A DNA stretch of 64,000 nucleotides, from assembly GCA_021292165.1 (NCBI GenBank), contig CM037880.1, positions 224,842,467-224,906,466 of the forward strand, written 5' to 3'. The DNA is from Shinisaurus crocodilurus. Taxonomy: Eukaryota; Chordata; Lepidosauria; Squamata; Shinisauridae. Positions 25,242 through 37,900 of the stretch are shown here, piece by piece. Each line of letters opens with the position of its first letter. Position 1 is the first letter of the stretch. A model generated the notes under the pieces. That model saw nothing but the letters and a program-made list of their open reading frames with translations. It ran no database searches and had not been told where the DNA came from. A program made the translations under genes and the position numbers.

Positions 25242-28200
25242 GTGGCATTGGGGTTTCAGTTGGGCTATGGTCATTTATTCCTTCCACTTTGACTGGTCAC
25301 TACGCTTTCATACTGGGGTGTGCATATATATGTGTGCGTGTGCCTCCCTCTCTCCCACTGCCCGACCCCGGGAACGGTGGGGGCGTGGTGCCCACAAATG
25401 GCGTTACATGTCGTGTTGTTGTTCTGCTATTGGGCCTTCAGTGAGCACAACATCCTGTTAGTGATTCAGCTGGCGGGGGATCCGCGTGCTGAGCGTGTGG
25501 GTGAACGTGCACAGGCCACGTGGCGAGGTCCGTGGAACGGAGCGAGTCAGTGATCGCGACACAGGCGTGGGTGAGGGGTGGGGTGAGGCAGGGTGCACCT
25601 CAATAAGGGCAGGTCAAGTGGGGAGGGGCCCACTGCCTCTGTCTTAGTGGCTGTGGGCGGGGGAGTGCAAACTCGGGAGGGGGGGCTGCCTGCAGGCGTG
25701 TGGTTCCCGCCCCCCACTCCAGTTCCGTCTCCGACCCTCGTGCGTCTGGCTGTGCGTCCGCTGTGCCCGCGGGTCGGGTCTGGTGGAGCTCTTGCCAGAG
25801 GCCAGGCTGACTCAGGGTAAGACCGCGCTGCTCCTCCTCCGCGATTTTACCGTGGACGAGGGGGCCGGCCTGGCATGCGTTACTGAGCCCCGGGTGGATG
25901 TGCTGGGTTGCGGAGCTCCAGGCGGCAAAGCAGGCCGGATGATGACCAGGCCGCAGCTGGTGGAAGTCTTGCTCCAAGGCCTGCCGAACACTGGGTGGGG
26001 CCCATAATCGCGCCTGCCCTGTGGCGGTTCTGGCAGCGAGAAAGGCCCCTTCTGCAGCCTCCACCACAGGCCCAGGTAACGGACGAGCGGAGCTCCACAG
26101 GCCCGCTGTGAATCCTTTCCAGCGGACTCTGGGGATGTAGTCATCCGGCTCCAAGGCAGTCTAGTTATGGCCGATCCAAGTGAGGCGTCCAGTGCCTCAA
26201 CTCGCCACATTTTGTGGAATCGATTTTTTTCAGGTAATGCAGCCAAGGTGACACGGGCAAGGTGCTTGCCGCTATTTGCACAGGCCCCCCCCCCGTGCCC
26301 ACTTGATCTCGGCAGGGCAGGTCCAGGGCGTGGTGAAGGCGTCCCCGCACGAAGGAGCGCTGCCCGCCATCCTGAAGGAGGCGGCAGTGGCATGGCCACT
26401 CCTGAGGAATCCCGCCCTGGAGCCCAGTGACGGCTGTCGCCCAGTCACAAACACGCTGTTTTTGGGGGAAGCCACTGAGAGGGCCGTGGTGGGGCAGCTG
26501 CATGCATCCTTGGACAAAACAGATGACCTAGACCTGTTCCAGTCTGGGCTCAGGCCTGGTTTCGGGACAGTCTTGCATTGGCTGCCTTAGTTATACTTAT
26601 GCATAACCATTCTGATTTACTGGGACAGGGAAGGTCTCAATGAAGGCATGATCTCTCTTAAATTTGCAGCTGGCATCACGCTTAATAACTGCCACTGGGT
26701 TTTTAAAAAATTGTATGGCTCTCTTGGGATTCATTTGATCCCGATACCAGATCACCATGGTCAATTTTTCTATTGACAGAGGGGGTTAATAAGCCAAAAC
26801 AATTTGCTACCACAACGCCAGCCTTTTGCTCGCTTCCATCTTATCAGTCCCAGTCATGCAGGCGGGGCCAGGGGAACTGGGAGGGCGAAAACAGCACGGG
26901 CCAGACAAGAGGCCAGGCGCTCCTTGCCACTAGGTATAATCTCAAGGCCCTAGTCCTCTTTGCGCTTCATCCCACAAGAGAAAAGTTGAGGCAGCTCCTC
27001 ACCTCGGGGAAAAGCTTGTTGAACCAGTCCGTGTCCCTGAACGGCAAGACGAAGGCCGGTGCCCCTTGCTCCGGTTCTGGATACTGGGACTCATCCAGCT
27101 GGGTCAGGAAAATCTCAGGCAGGCTCTGAAACAAAGGAGAGCGGAGGGGCTGAGGGCTGCTCGGACTCGGAGAGAGTGAGTTTTGGCCGGGCTCTTTGTG
27201 ATCCGACCCACTGCCTGCAGGGAATCGTAGGGTGGCCCATTAAGCGGGCGTGCTCCATGACACAGACACAAGAAGCCACCTCACCCAGGACGGCGTCAGG
27301 AGGATGGCCACGGAGCAGCCGCCACCCCTCCCTCCTCAGCTGGCCAACGCTCAGGGCGGGCGGCGGTGCAGAGGGGCCGCTTACCTGCTTGCTGCCGGGC
27401 TCCGAAGTGCCGCCCACTTTCACCTCTGAATCTTCTCTCCCGGGCAGTTCATCCTGGTCACTTATCCAGACGGAGCTGGTTCTGGGGGGGCTCGCTGGCT
27501 CCTGGCAAAGGCAGAAGGGAAGAGACAAGCCTTGGGAGCAGTGCGGGCACCTCGGCCATAAATAATCTGCCACGGGCAGCCTCAGTGCGGCCCACCGCCG
27601 GGCCCAGGCTGCTCCCGGGCAAGGCTGCTGTTACGGCAACTGCACCCTGCCACGTTCTCAGGAGTTTACGGGGCGTCCAGAGGTCCTTTCCTTGTCTTCC
27701 ACTTGTAGCCCCCTCCCTGTGTTTTCCCACCGCTTCTTCCATCTGTTTTCTTACCAGGCGAAATGCATTAAGGAAACAAAGACAGGAAAGCTTCACGACG
27801 CCTTCGGGCTGCTAGTGCCAGCCCCCCCCCCCCCCGTCTGGAGGCTCCCCCGGCCTCCCAGGGCACTACCCAGGGCATTTTGCTGCCTGCGGTGGAGCAC
27901 CAAAGCCCCCCCCAACACACACACACACACACACACACATCTGTCAGAGATGCTTTGACCTAGATCCCTGCATTGAGCAGGGGGTTGGACTCGATGGCCT
28001 TGTAGGCCCCTTCCAACTCTACTTTTCTATGATTCTATGATTCTATGATTCACACATGAGCTAAGGGGCACGGCATCAAAGGCCAGCCAAGCTGTTCTGG
28101 CAGCTGAGGAAGAAAGTCCCCCCAGCGCTTCTCCCCGTTCCTGGCTTTGAAACTGCAACAAGAATACAGGGAATGAGAAAGCAGTTGCTGCCCTTTCGTG

Positions 28201-30448
28201 ACCCCTCAAATCGGCTGCCTGCGGCAGACACCTCACTCTACCCTTCTGAAGCTCAGCAGGCCTAGCAGACGGGAGACTGCCTGGAAACCCCACACAACCC
28301 TCTTGAGCTCCCCGGTGGAAAGGCAGGGCACCCCCACACACACAAGTGACAAGCCAGCACAGCAAGTGGGTCTGGCCTAGGGGGACAACGGCGCACGTGC
28401 GTCGGTCCGTTGCCGCCCAGCACGGCCCAGGACATCCCGCCCCCTGTCCCTGTCCTATGGGTGCTGGGGCTCATCCACGACACCCCTGCCCTGCCCTGCC
28501 CCTGAAGAGCTCCAAGCAGTAGCAAATGGGGCCAGCCTTGCACTTCGAACCTCCCAGCCATCCCCTCGGGGGTCTGAAGCTCAAGGTCATCCATCCCCAC
28601 AGAGCTGCCTGCCTTCAGTACTCTTCCAGTACTTGGTTGGTCCTGGCACAGAGGAGGGCCGCCAGGATCTCTTCTCGATCACCCCAGTTTGCAGGACACG
28701 GAATAATGGGCTCAAGTTACAGCAACCTAGATTCCACCTGAACATCAGGAAAAATTTCCTGACTGTCAGAGCAATAAGACAATGGAACCAACATTGGACT
28801 GTCAGAGCAACAACACAATGGAGCAACAAGGATGATAAAGGGACTGGAAACAAGGCCCTATGAGGAGAGACTGAAAGAACTGGGCATGTTTAGCCTTCAG
28901 AAGAGGAGACTGAGGGGAGATATGATCTCACTCTTCCAGTATTTGAAGGGATGTCACACAGAGGAGGGCAAAGATCTCTTCTCGTTCATCCCAGTTTGCA
29001 GGACACGGAATAATGGGCTCAAGTTACAGGAACCTAGATTCCACCTAAACATCAGGAAAAATTTCCTGACTGTCAGAGTAATAAGACAATGGAATCAACT
29101 ACCTAGGGAGGTGGTGGGCTCTCCCACTCTGGAGGCATTCAAGGTGCAGCTGGACAGACATCTGTCAGAGATGCTTTGACCTAGATTCCTGCATTGAGCA
29201 GGGGGTTGGACTCGATGGCCTTGTAGGCCCCTTCCAACTCTACTTTTCTATGATTCTATGATTCACCCTTCCCGAGGTCGCTCCAGCCTAGAACACAACT
29301 CCTGTTTCCCAGCTCTGCCTTCCTTGACCGTTGCCCTACCCCAGCCTTCCCCAACTGGGTTCTCTCCAGATGTGTTGGACTACAACTCCCATAATCCCCG
29401 AGCTAACTATGCTGGATGTGGGGTTATGGGACAGAATCATAGAACAGTAGAGTTGGAAGGGGCCTACAAGGCCATCGAGTCCAACCCCCTGCTCAATGCA
29501 GGAATCCAGGTCAAAGCATCCCTGACAGATGGCTGTCCAGCTGCACCTTGAATGCCTCCAGACTGGGAGAGCCCACCACCTCCCTAGGTAGTTGGTTCCA
29601 TTGTCTTATTGCTCTGACAGTCAGGAAATTTTTCCTGATGTTTAGGTGGAATCTGGGTTGTAGTCCAACACATCTGGAGGGAACCAGGGTTGGGGAAGGC
29701 TGCCCTGCCCCATTCCTCTTCTGTCTCGGTTGGGGGGGAGGGGCTTTCCATCTTCGTTTTTAATTCTTGGGTCATCTGTTTGCGACCACATCTGCTTGCG
29801 ACCACATCTGCCTGCTCAACAGTCCTGATAAGCACAGACCTCTTTTCAGCTGGGCGCAACTCTTGCGTCATCCCTCACACAGACGTCTGTTCAATACTTT
29901 GCCCTCGGTTTCTATTCATCAGATTCTGAACTCCAACTCAACATTAGCCATCTATAAAACAGAGCCGGTCTTTCGCTGTGCATTCAGAGCCATTTGAGGA
30001 CGGGTGACATAGAAACAGAGGGCAGTGAGCTGCAGGGCGAGATCAGCTTCAGCCCAGCTTTACCACGGAAACGCCAGCCGCGCACGCCAGCAAATCAAAT
30101 GCTGGCCTGTCTGTCTTTCTTGCTCCTCCTTACTTGCTTCAGGGAAGGCTGTCAGTTTTTTAAAAAATTATTAAGAGTGCCACATGAATTTTTAATCTCA
30201 TCATTTGTCACAGGATAACAACAAAAAAGGGCCTTTTTCAAAGTACAAAACTGGGACGAGGAAGGAAGGTTTCTTCATGACATCACATCACAGGCACTGG
30301 CCAATCAGCACCATGCACAGCTGGCTTCTGTTCCAAACTTACAGAACTACCCACCCACCCACCCACCCAGCTCCAGCTCAACTCTGGAGTGGAAAAATAT
30401 GTTTGGACTGTATGCAGTTGGGGCACTTCCAGAACAGCCCTGGTACTT

Positions 30449-30501
<53 letters not shown>

Positions 30502-31893
30502 CCCCATAAATAAGAAAAACCTAGTTAACATAGGAGGAGCCGTGCTGGGTCAGACCAAATGTCTATCTGGTCCATCATTCCGTTCACACTGCCTGGCAGG
30601 AGGGGCCCCGCTTGAGCTGCGAGCAGGAAAGGCAACAGAGGGTCCTGCAGAGGGTGCAGCGCGGAACGATCCTGTAAAGCAGTGTTTCTCAACCTTGGGT
30701 CCCCAGATGTTTTTGGCCTACAACTCCCAGCATGCCCCAGCCAGCTATGCTGGCTGGGGCATGCTGGGAGTTGTAGGCCAAAAACATCTGGGGACCCAAG
30801 GTTGAGAAACACTGCTGTAAAGGGACAGCCATCCCTCCGAGGCACCCGCCACTCCGCCCTGACTTGGCCACTGATTCAGCAGGCCTGACGAGAAGGGGCA
30901 GGAGGTGCCAGTCTTTGCTCCGCTGCTGCTGCTGCCGCTCCGCCTCACCTCCTGGGGTCCGATCACCCTGATGAGTTTCTCCTCCTTCAGCAGTTCCTCC
31001 TGGCTGTAAAACTGCTGGACAGCCACTGAATTGGGGATGAAGGCAGACGAGATCTTGGGCACCGGCTCCTGGCAACAGAAACGGAAAAGCAGTTCCGGAC
31101 TGCAGCCCTCTCCGCCCACTGCTCGGCACTGTTCCCCAAACATCGTCCTGAGCTCACCCCCTCCCCTCCCAGCCACCTGCCCCGCCCATGAATGTGCCAA
31201 GATGCTGGGAGGCACCTCTGTGAGCACAACCTGCTGCTGGTGGACCCCTGCTGGCAGGACAAGAGGAACTGGATCTGGATCTCTCCGGGCTCCACTCCGC
31301 CTGGCACACCGCCTGCCTCAGGATCCCCCGTCCCTCCGTAGGACATCAGGCGCATCATGCACACGTGCACGCACACACCCCACCCTGGTGCCAGGCATGC
31401 GGGCAGAGCAGACCTGCCGTGCGCAAGCGGGAAACATGAATGTTGGGTGAGCAATTCGGCATTCTGAGGATCTCCGTTTTCGTTTTGATAAAGAGCACGT
31501 ATCTAGCTCTTGCTGATGCAAACACAGGGCAAACGTGCGTGTGCGGGCAACCTCAGAAACTCGAGAGGGCAGGGCAGCGTACGTGTGACCCCGCCCAAGA
31601 GAAAAGAGGGCTGGACCAGGCCAGGTAGCCTAATTTGAGCCAGAGTGCAGCCTCGGAGCCCAGTTTCCGCCTGAAGGAAGAAAGCACACCCAAGCATGTG
31701 CAGAATGCCACGGCCTTCCAGGTCAGAGTCTGCAGGCTTCCAAACAATTCTGACCTCTGACCTCTCACTTATGTGCGATGCATGGAGGGGGAGGCCATTA
31801 TATGGCCCTTGATAGGGAAAGGAGAGCTCACTGGGCTTCCACCTGTCCCGCCATACATTCGCCCAAGCAGCCCCCAGCCTAGTCTCTCAGAGA

Positions 31894-31937
<44 letters not shown>

Positions 31938-34900
31938 CCCACACATGCATGCTCCCTGGCTAGGGCACTCACTCCCTTGGAACCGCTGCAGGTGTGGTAC
32001 CTCTGCTCAGGATGCCATCAAGAAGAGAGGCGTTACCTTCCCCACACCTCACAGTGGCCACGGACGGCTCCTGCCCACTGCCCAGCGGGGGGGGGGGGGG
32101 AGGAGGCTCCGTGGCTTCCTCCCCCCAGGAAAACTCCCTTGAGCCCTCACCGTCTGTGGCTTGGGCCACTCCTTGATTATCAGCCGCCTCTCTGCAAAGA
32201 AGCCCTTGATGACCATGGAAGATGTTTGGCTCCTCGAATCGATGCGCATGGCGGACTCCTGGCCCCCACTCACGGAGGGAAACTTCGCAAAAGCAACACT
32301 CTAGGCACAATCCAGGGTGGCCGTTAATGCCCAGGGGAAGAGCCCCCAAACACGCCTCCCTCTCTGCTTCCACTCCCGTCTCCCACATGTGGCTGCATAT
32401 GTCCCAGTCCAAAAAAACCCTTTAAAGGGGACCCGGCTGTCAAGCCGGTTTTCGCGATCTTGGGGAGAAGAAAGGGTGGAGTGCAAAAAAAGCTGCAAAT
32501 ACACCTGGCAAACCGTACCGAGGCCTGCAAACTGGAAATGTTTATGGGAAAGATGCTTAACTGGCAGAGGGATCTTTCCCCCTCAGCAGCAGAATTCCAC
32601 CGCCACCCCTGCACCCTCCCACCACAGTCCACAGTTCCTGGAGGCCTTGCATGCTCTTCTCAGGGGCGGGAGGCGCATTACAAAATAAAGAGCCAGTGCC
32701 AATAATAAACTGGGATGAAATTGGTTCAAATTGGTCCTGGCACAGAATCCTGGGAAAGGCAACTTTGCAGGGCTGCTGTGGATCCCCCACCGGGACGCTC
32801 CCGCAGCAGCCTTACAGAAAGAACTGTGGTTCTCGGGGGGGGGGGCAGAGAGGGGGGGTTACAATGTGTTCTGGAGACACACCCGCAGGGCCCAGCAGAG
32901 AGCTCAGGGGCAGACGGCCGTGTGTTTGCAGAGTTCCGGGGGCACCTTTTACCTTCTCACTCTTGACAAAGTCCGCTGTCAAACTGGGGGCTGGGGAGAC
33001 TTGTGAAGGGGGCGAGACCGGAAGCTTCTCTGTTTCAGCCTCTTCGGCCAGGTCCGGGTCTTTTTCCGTCTAGGGAGCAAGGAGAAGGCGGTGCTGAGGG
33101 CGCTCTCCGGCAGACGGGCTTCCCTCCTCTCTCTCGAGCCCCTTCTCCCGCTCCAGCAACACGCGCATTGCCGCCACCGATCATACGTTACGCCCCCCCC
33201 CCAGTTTACAGGGTCACCGGCCCCAGGCCCCCTTCCAGCCAGCATGGGAGAAGAAGGCCGCCCCGCCCGTGCCTCTCCTGGATGCAGGCCAGAGTGCCCT
33301 GCTGCCCACCCCATAGCCCCCCCTCTGGCCCGAGCGGCGCAAAGCAGTGGCACGACACCCCTGTCCCTTCCGCCCCCGCCTCACTGTTCAACGCAATACT
33401 GCAACGCCCCTTGCGCTGGTGCCTGCCCACGGCCTCATGAACGAAGAGGGGAGAATCTATCATGTGTTTGGGAACTGGGGACTATGGCGGGGCCCGGGGC
33501 AGGCAGGACTTTCCGCTCAGCCCCTGCTTGTTTGTCAAGGGGTGGGGGTGGGGAAGGTCAGACTTATAAATACCGTGTTAGCAGGGCCGGATTAAGATAG
33601 GGGCTATTGGAGCTGCAGCCCCAGGCTCATAACAGAAAATAGGCCCACAATATAGGCACGATTTGAGTTAGCTCTGATCGTTATCATTCAGCATAATTAA
33701 TGATTTTTTCAAGATTAGAAAGGTGTTCTAAGCACATCTGCATTACAGGCTTGAGGCAAGACCTAGCAAGAACTGTTGTTCTCAAATTAGCATTTCGGTA
33801 GCTTTTTGCATTTCAATCACTGTTACTACATTTCTTTGAAGCACATGGGGGGCTTGCTAGGGTCTGTAATATTCAGATTTAGAAGGGACCTCTCTCTCCA
33901 GCCTCTAGCAAAAGATCTTTCTGATTCGCAGCTCAATTGTTCAAATGCTAGTTTAACAAAAAAAAAAAAAAAAAAACGAAACAAAGCAACAAGAACAACA
34001 CAATTATTCTTGGTCAAGCAAAGCTTCCTGGCTTTTTGTTGTGGCTGCTTTTTCTTTTTTAATAAATAATTTGGGGGAAATTGGGAAGACCCTTACTGAT
34101 GAGCTGCAGGAGTTTTTGAGTTTTGGCACTTTAATGGTAATTAAAATATTTAATTTGTTTTAATATAAAATTGCGTCTTCATTTTATTTATTTCCATAAA
34201 AAGGCCCACCAAAATCCTCAGCACCAGGCCCATAATGCTCTTAATCCGGCCCTGCGTGTTAGATTGCCATCATCTTGCTCTTCCAAGCAGCTAGAACACC
34301 ACCTTATTAAAATCCCCTTATGAAAGACTCCTAACGATGGGCAGTATCCAGTACTGCTGCCGGCGCGCGTCTGTTTGCGTTGCGCCAGCGGGACCCACCG
34401 TTGGCTCAGCAGGAAGCTAGCGCTTCCTAGAGCAACCCCAGAAACGGGCCGAAGTGCTCACGGGGGGCGCACGGGGTCCTGCCATCATTTGTGGATCAAA
34501 TGTGACACACGTGAGCTGTTGCGGCAGCGTGTGAAAGACCCAAGGCACAGCACTGCAATTTGAGGGTGACGTTACATTTATTATAAAGGAACTCTTTTTA
34601 CAGCTAAGCATAAACCTAATAAATTACATGCCTCAGAAACTGAATTTTTGTTAAACTGTACTAGGCAAAGATACTGGGAAAAGGGAGAGAAATCTACTAA
34701 ATTATTATCCTCTAGATTAAAAAAGATTAAGCAATGAAATATTATATGCTCCATTCATGACACCCATGGTAAAATGAATACAGATTCTAGATCTATATAT
34801 CAGCAAATTTTTCTGCATCAGACAACACTATAAGCCTTGTTCGCACATCACCCTAAGTCATGGTATGGCTTGTTGAAATCTGGCTTGTTGTTGTGTCTGA

Positions 34901-37900
34901 ACCCATCCCTGCAAACAAACCATACTTGTTCACAAGGTATAAACCATGGCATGCTAACTAGCTATGAACCACAAAGTCTGGCTTATTTAAACCTTGGCTT
35001 GTTGTGATGTCTGAACCCAGAACCATGGCTTATCCCTGGCTTGTTTGCACTGCTGTCTACCCTGAAACAGAGGTGCCCAGCAAAAGCAGCTTGAAAGTAA
35101 AACTGCTCTGAAGGCTGGCAAGATGGATTGTGGAGAAAAAACCCCAGAAATAAGGAAAACAAGTTGTGGGGGTTTTTTTTGCTCATCTGCAAGACAACTC
35201 ATGGCTAAAGCAACAAACCATGGTTAACAAAAACCACAGCTTAGTATTACGTATGAACACAGTCATAGACTGTTGAGAGAGAGAGGCCGGGTTCGCACAT
35301 CACTTTAAACCCACAGAGGTTCTGAAACCTCTGTGGGTTCAAAGCTGCCCCAGGCTCCAGCTCTGCCCAACTAATGGTCAGGCACAGCGGGGGTCCGGAG
35401 GCGCTGCCTCTCCCCTCAGTCCTCCGGTCGGTCGGTATCCCAGGGGACACGCAGGAGCACTGAGGGGAGACAAGTGGGGATGGCAGCTGCCCAAAAGTGC
35501 CCAAGCGGGGTCCTCGGGTTTTTTGGGGGAGATGCTGGGAAGTCCCAACTGTCCCCTCGGTTTTGCCATTCACCCCAAGTCGATAGCACCCCGGGAAGTG
35601 GCAAAAACCAGAGGGAATGCCCTGTGCCGTGTGTGTGTGTGTGTGTGTGAGTACCAATGACAGCTGGGGGGGGGACTCGGCGCTCCTGCGGTGTGCCCTG
35701 CGATACCTGCAGGAGGACCGACGTGGGAAGAGGTTGGGGGAGATGGCCAGGGAGCCCTGCTGTGCCTGACCATTACTCGGGGGCCCAGGAAAATGTAAGC
35801 CCACAGAGGTTTCAGAACCTCTGTGGGCTTCAACCTTGAGTCCCCAGATGTTTTTGGCCTACAACTCCCAGCATGCCCCAGCCAGCGTAGGTTGGAGAAC
35901 ACTGGCTTAAAGTGTTGCGTGAACCCAGCCAGCAAGAGTTCCACAGTTATTGCAGGACCAAGTTGACCACCTCACGTAGAATCATAGAAAAGTAGAGTTG
36001 GAAGGGGCCTACAAGGCCACTGAGTCCAACCCCCTGCTCAATGCAGGAATCCAGGTCTTTCTTTCCAAAAAATGGCCGGGGGGGGGGGGGGGAGGCAGAG
36101 CCTCTTTTGGCCCGGGGCCTGAATTCCATTTCGAAGAAGCTCTCTCTCGGGAGGGCCACGGTCCAGGGGTGGGTGGAGCTGAAGGCAGAAGGGGCGTGGC
36201 CCAAGGGCTAGCAGGGAAGGGCCAAAATGCCGGCCTGCTTTAGCCGGAAGCTTTCACGGACAGTCCCCCAACCTTGGGGGAGGCATTTCAACTTTTTAGA
36301 AGGGGGGAACTGCACAAAAACCAGGACACCCCCAAGTGAAGGGTGCTTGGGAGAAAGGGGGTGGGGCCATTGGAGGGTGAACTTCGGGAGGCGGGATTCC
36401 ACCTGTGGGCCGGAGGGTCCGCACCCCTGAAATGGTGGATACTATTAAATCCATGACACTGGGGAAAGCTCCTCCTGGTCCTGATGGATTTCCCATCAGC
36501 TGGCATAAAAAAGTGTATTGTTTCACTCCTATTTTATTGGAGGTCTGTAATAAAGCTTCTTTTAAAAATTCACCTTCTTTTAATGAGCTTTACATAACTA
36601 TTCTTCTTAAATTGGGTAAAGACCCTGGTCCACGTTCCAGCTATAGACCCATTTCCTTAATAAACGTGGATTCCAAGATACTGACCGCTATGTGGGCGCT
36701 GCCTGCGTTGGGTTCGGCTTACACGCCCCAGTATTACCCATCTGGCTCAGGCTGGGTTTATATTGGGCCATCAAGGACTGGATAATCTTAGACTTTTAGT
36801 TGATGTGCCAGAGCTTTATCTTAAAACAGGCAGATCTGACTGCAATGATCTCCTTGGATGCAAAGAAAGCTTTTGATAGGGTGCATGGGCGGCAGCGGGG
36901 GGGGGGGGAGTTGTTACTCATTTTGGTTAAACATGGATTTCCCTAAAGTTTTGTTTTGTGGATTAGTATGTTGTATATGGCTCCTCATTCATGTGTGATC
37001 ACTAATGGAGAGTTAGTTTTGTTGTGGCACACGTCAAGGGTGCCCCTCACTGGGCATATATTTTAGCCTCTGTTTCAGGCGCTGTATGCAGTTGCCCTCT
37101 GGCCTTACGGACTCCGGCGCCGTCTCTTCAAGGGGCCTGGCCCGCTTTAGCAACCTCGGGCGGCGATGACGCGGGGGTGGCTGCGGCAGGAGGCGAGTGT
37201 CCTCATGGCCGAGTCCTCGGAGCCTGAGGACAGCAATGCGTCGTCCGCTGGAGGCGGGGGGAGCTGGCCCCTGGGATCTTTCTGGAGAACCGAGTCCTGG
37301 GAAGGGGACCCTTGCCAGTGCGTGGGGCTCAGGAAAGGGGCCCGCCTCTCCCCAGGAAAGATCTTCTCACACCGCCCCGCCCACCCCAGCTGAGCCGTCC
37401 ACGGCTGCCGCCAGCCGGAGAAGACAATGCCCACCTGGCAGGAGGCCGCTTCCTAGGCTCAAATGTGCCTATGACTCTTTGGATCAGATGGACTAAAAAT
37501 CTAGACAATACCGAAGGCTTGTTTGAGTGTTTCTGCTCAGGAGGCCCGGCACCGCCCCCCTGCCCCACACCTGCCCCCACCCTTCCCGGAGCCGGGACTC
37601 TCACCTTCTCCCTGGGGATCCTGGTCCTCCTCTCCGCGGGCTTCCTGACAGTGACAGAGATGCCTTGCGAAACAGCTCTCCACGCTGGGGGTTCTTTCGG
37701 CACTTCATCTGGGGCAGGCGCAACGGAAGGTTGGGCCATCTCCACGGAGGGGACCAGCGGCGGCGGCGGGAGCACCTTTCCCTCTTTCTGGGGCAGCTCC
37801 TGTGCCTTTTCCAGCGGAGGGGCAGCCTCGGGAAACGCAAGACATGCTCTTAGACCCCTTGTGGGCCACGCCCTCCCCGCCCCCACGAGCTCCCCCCACT

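Noticed and set aside
25171..25461. poly-His/Thr protein
   Set aside because: Translation of a (CA)n microsatellite.
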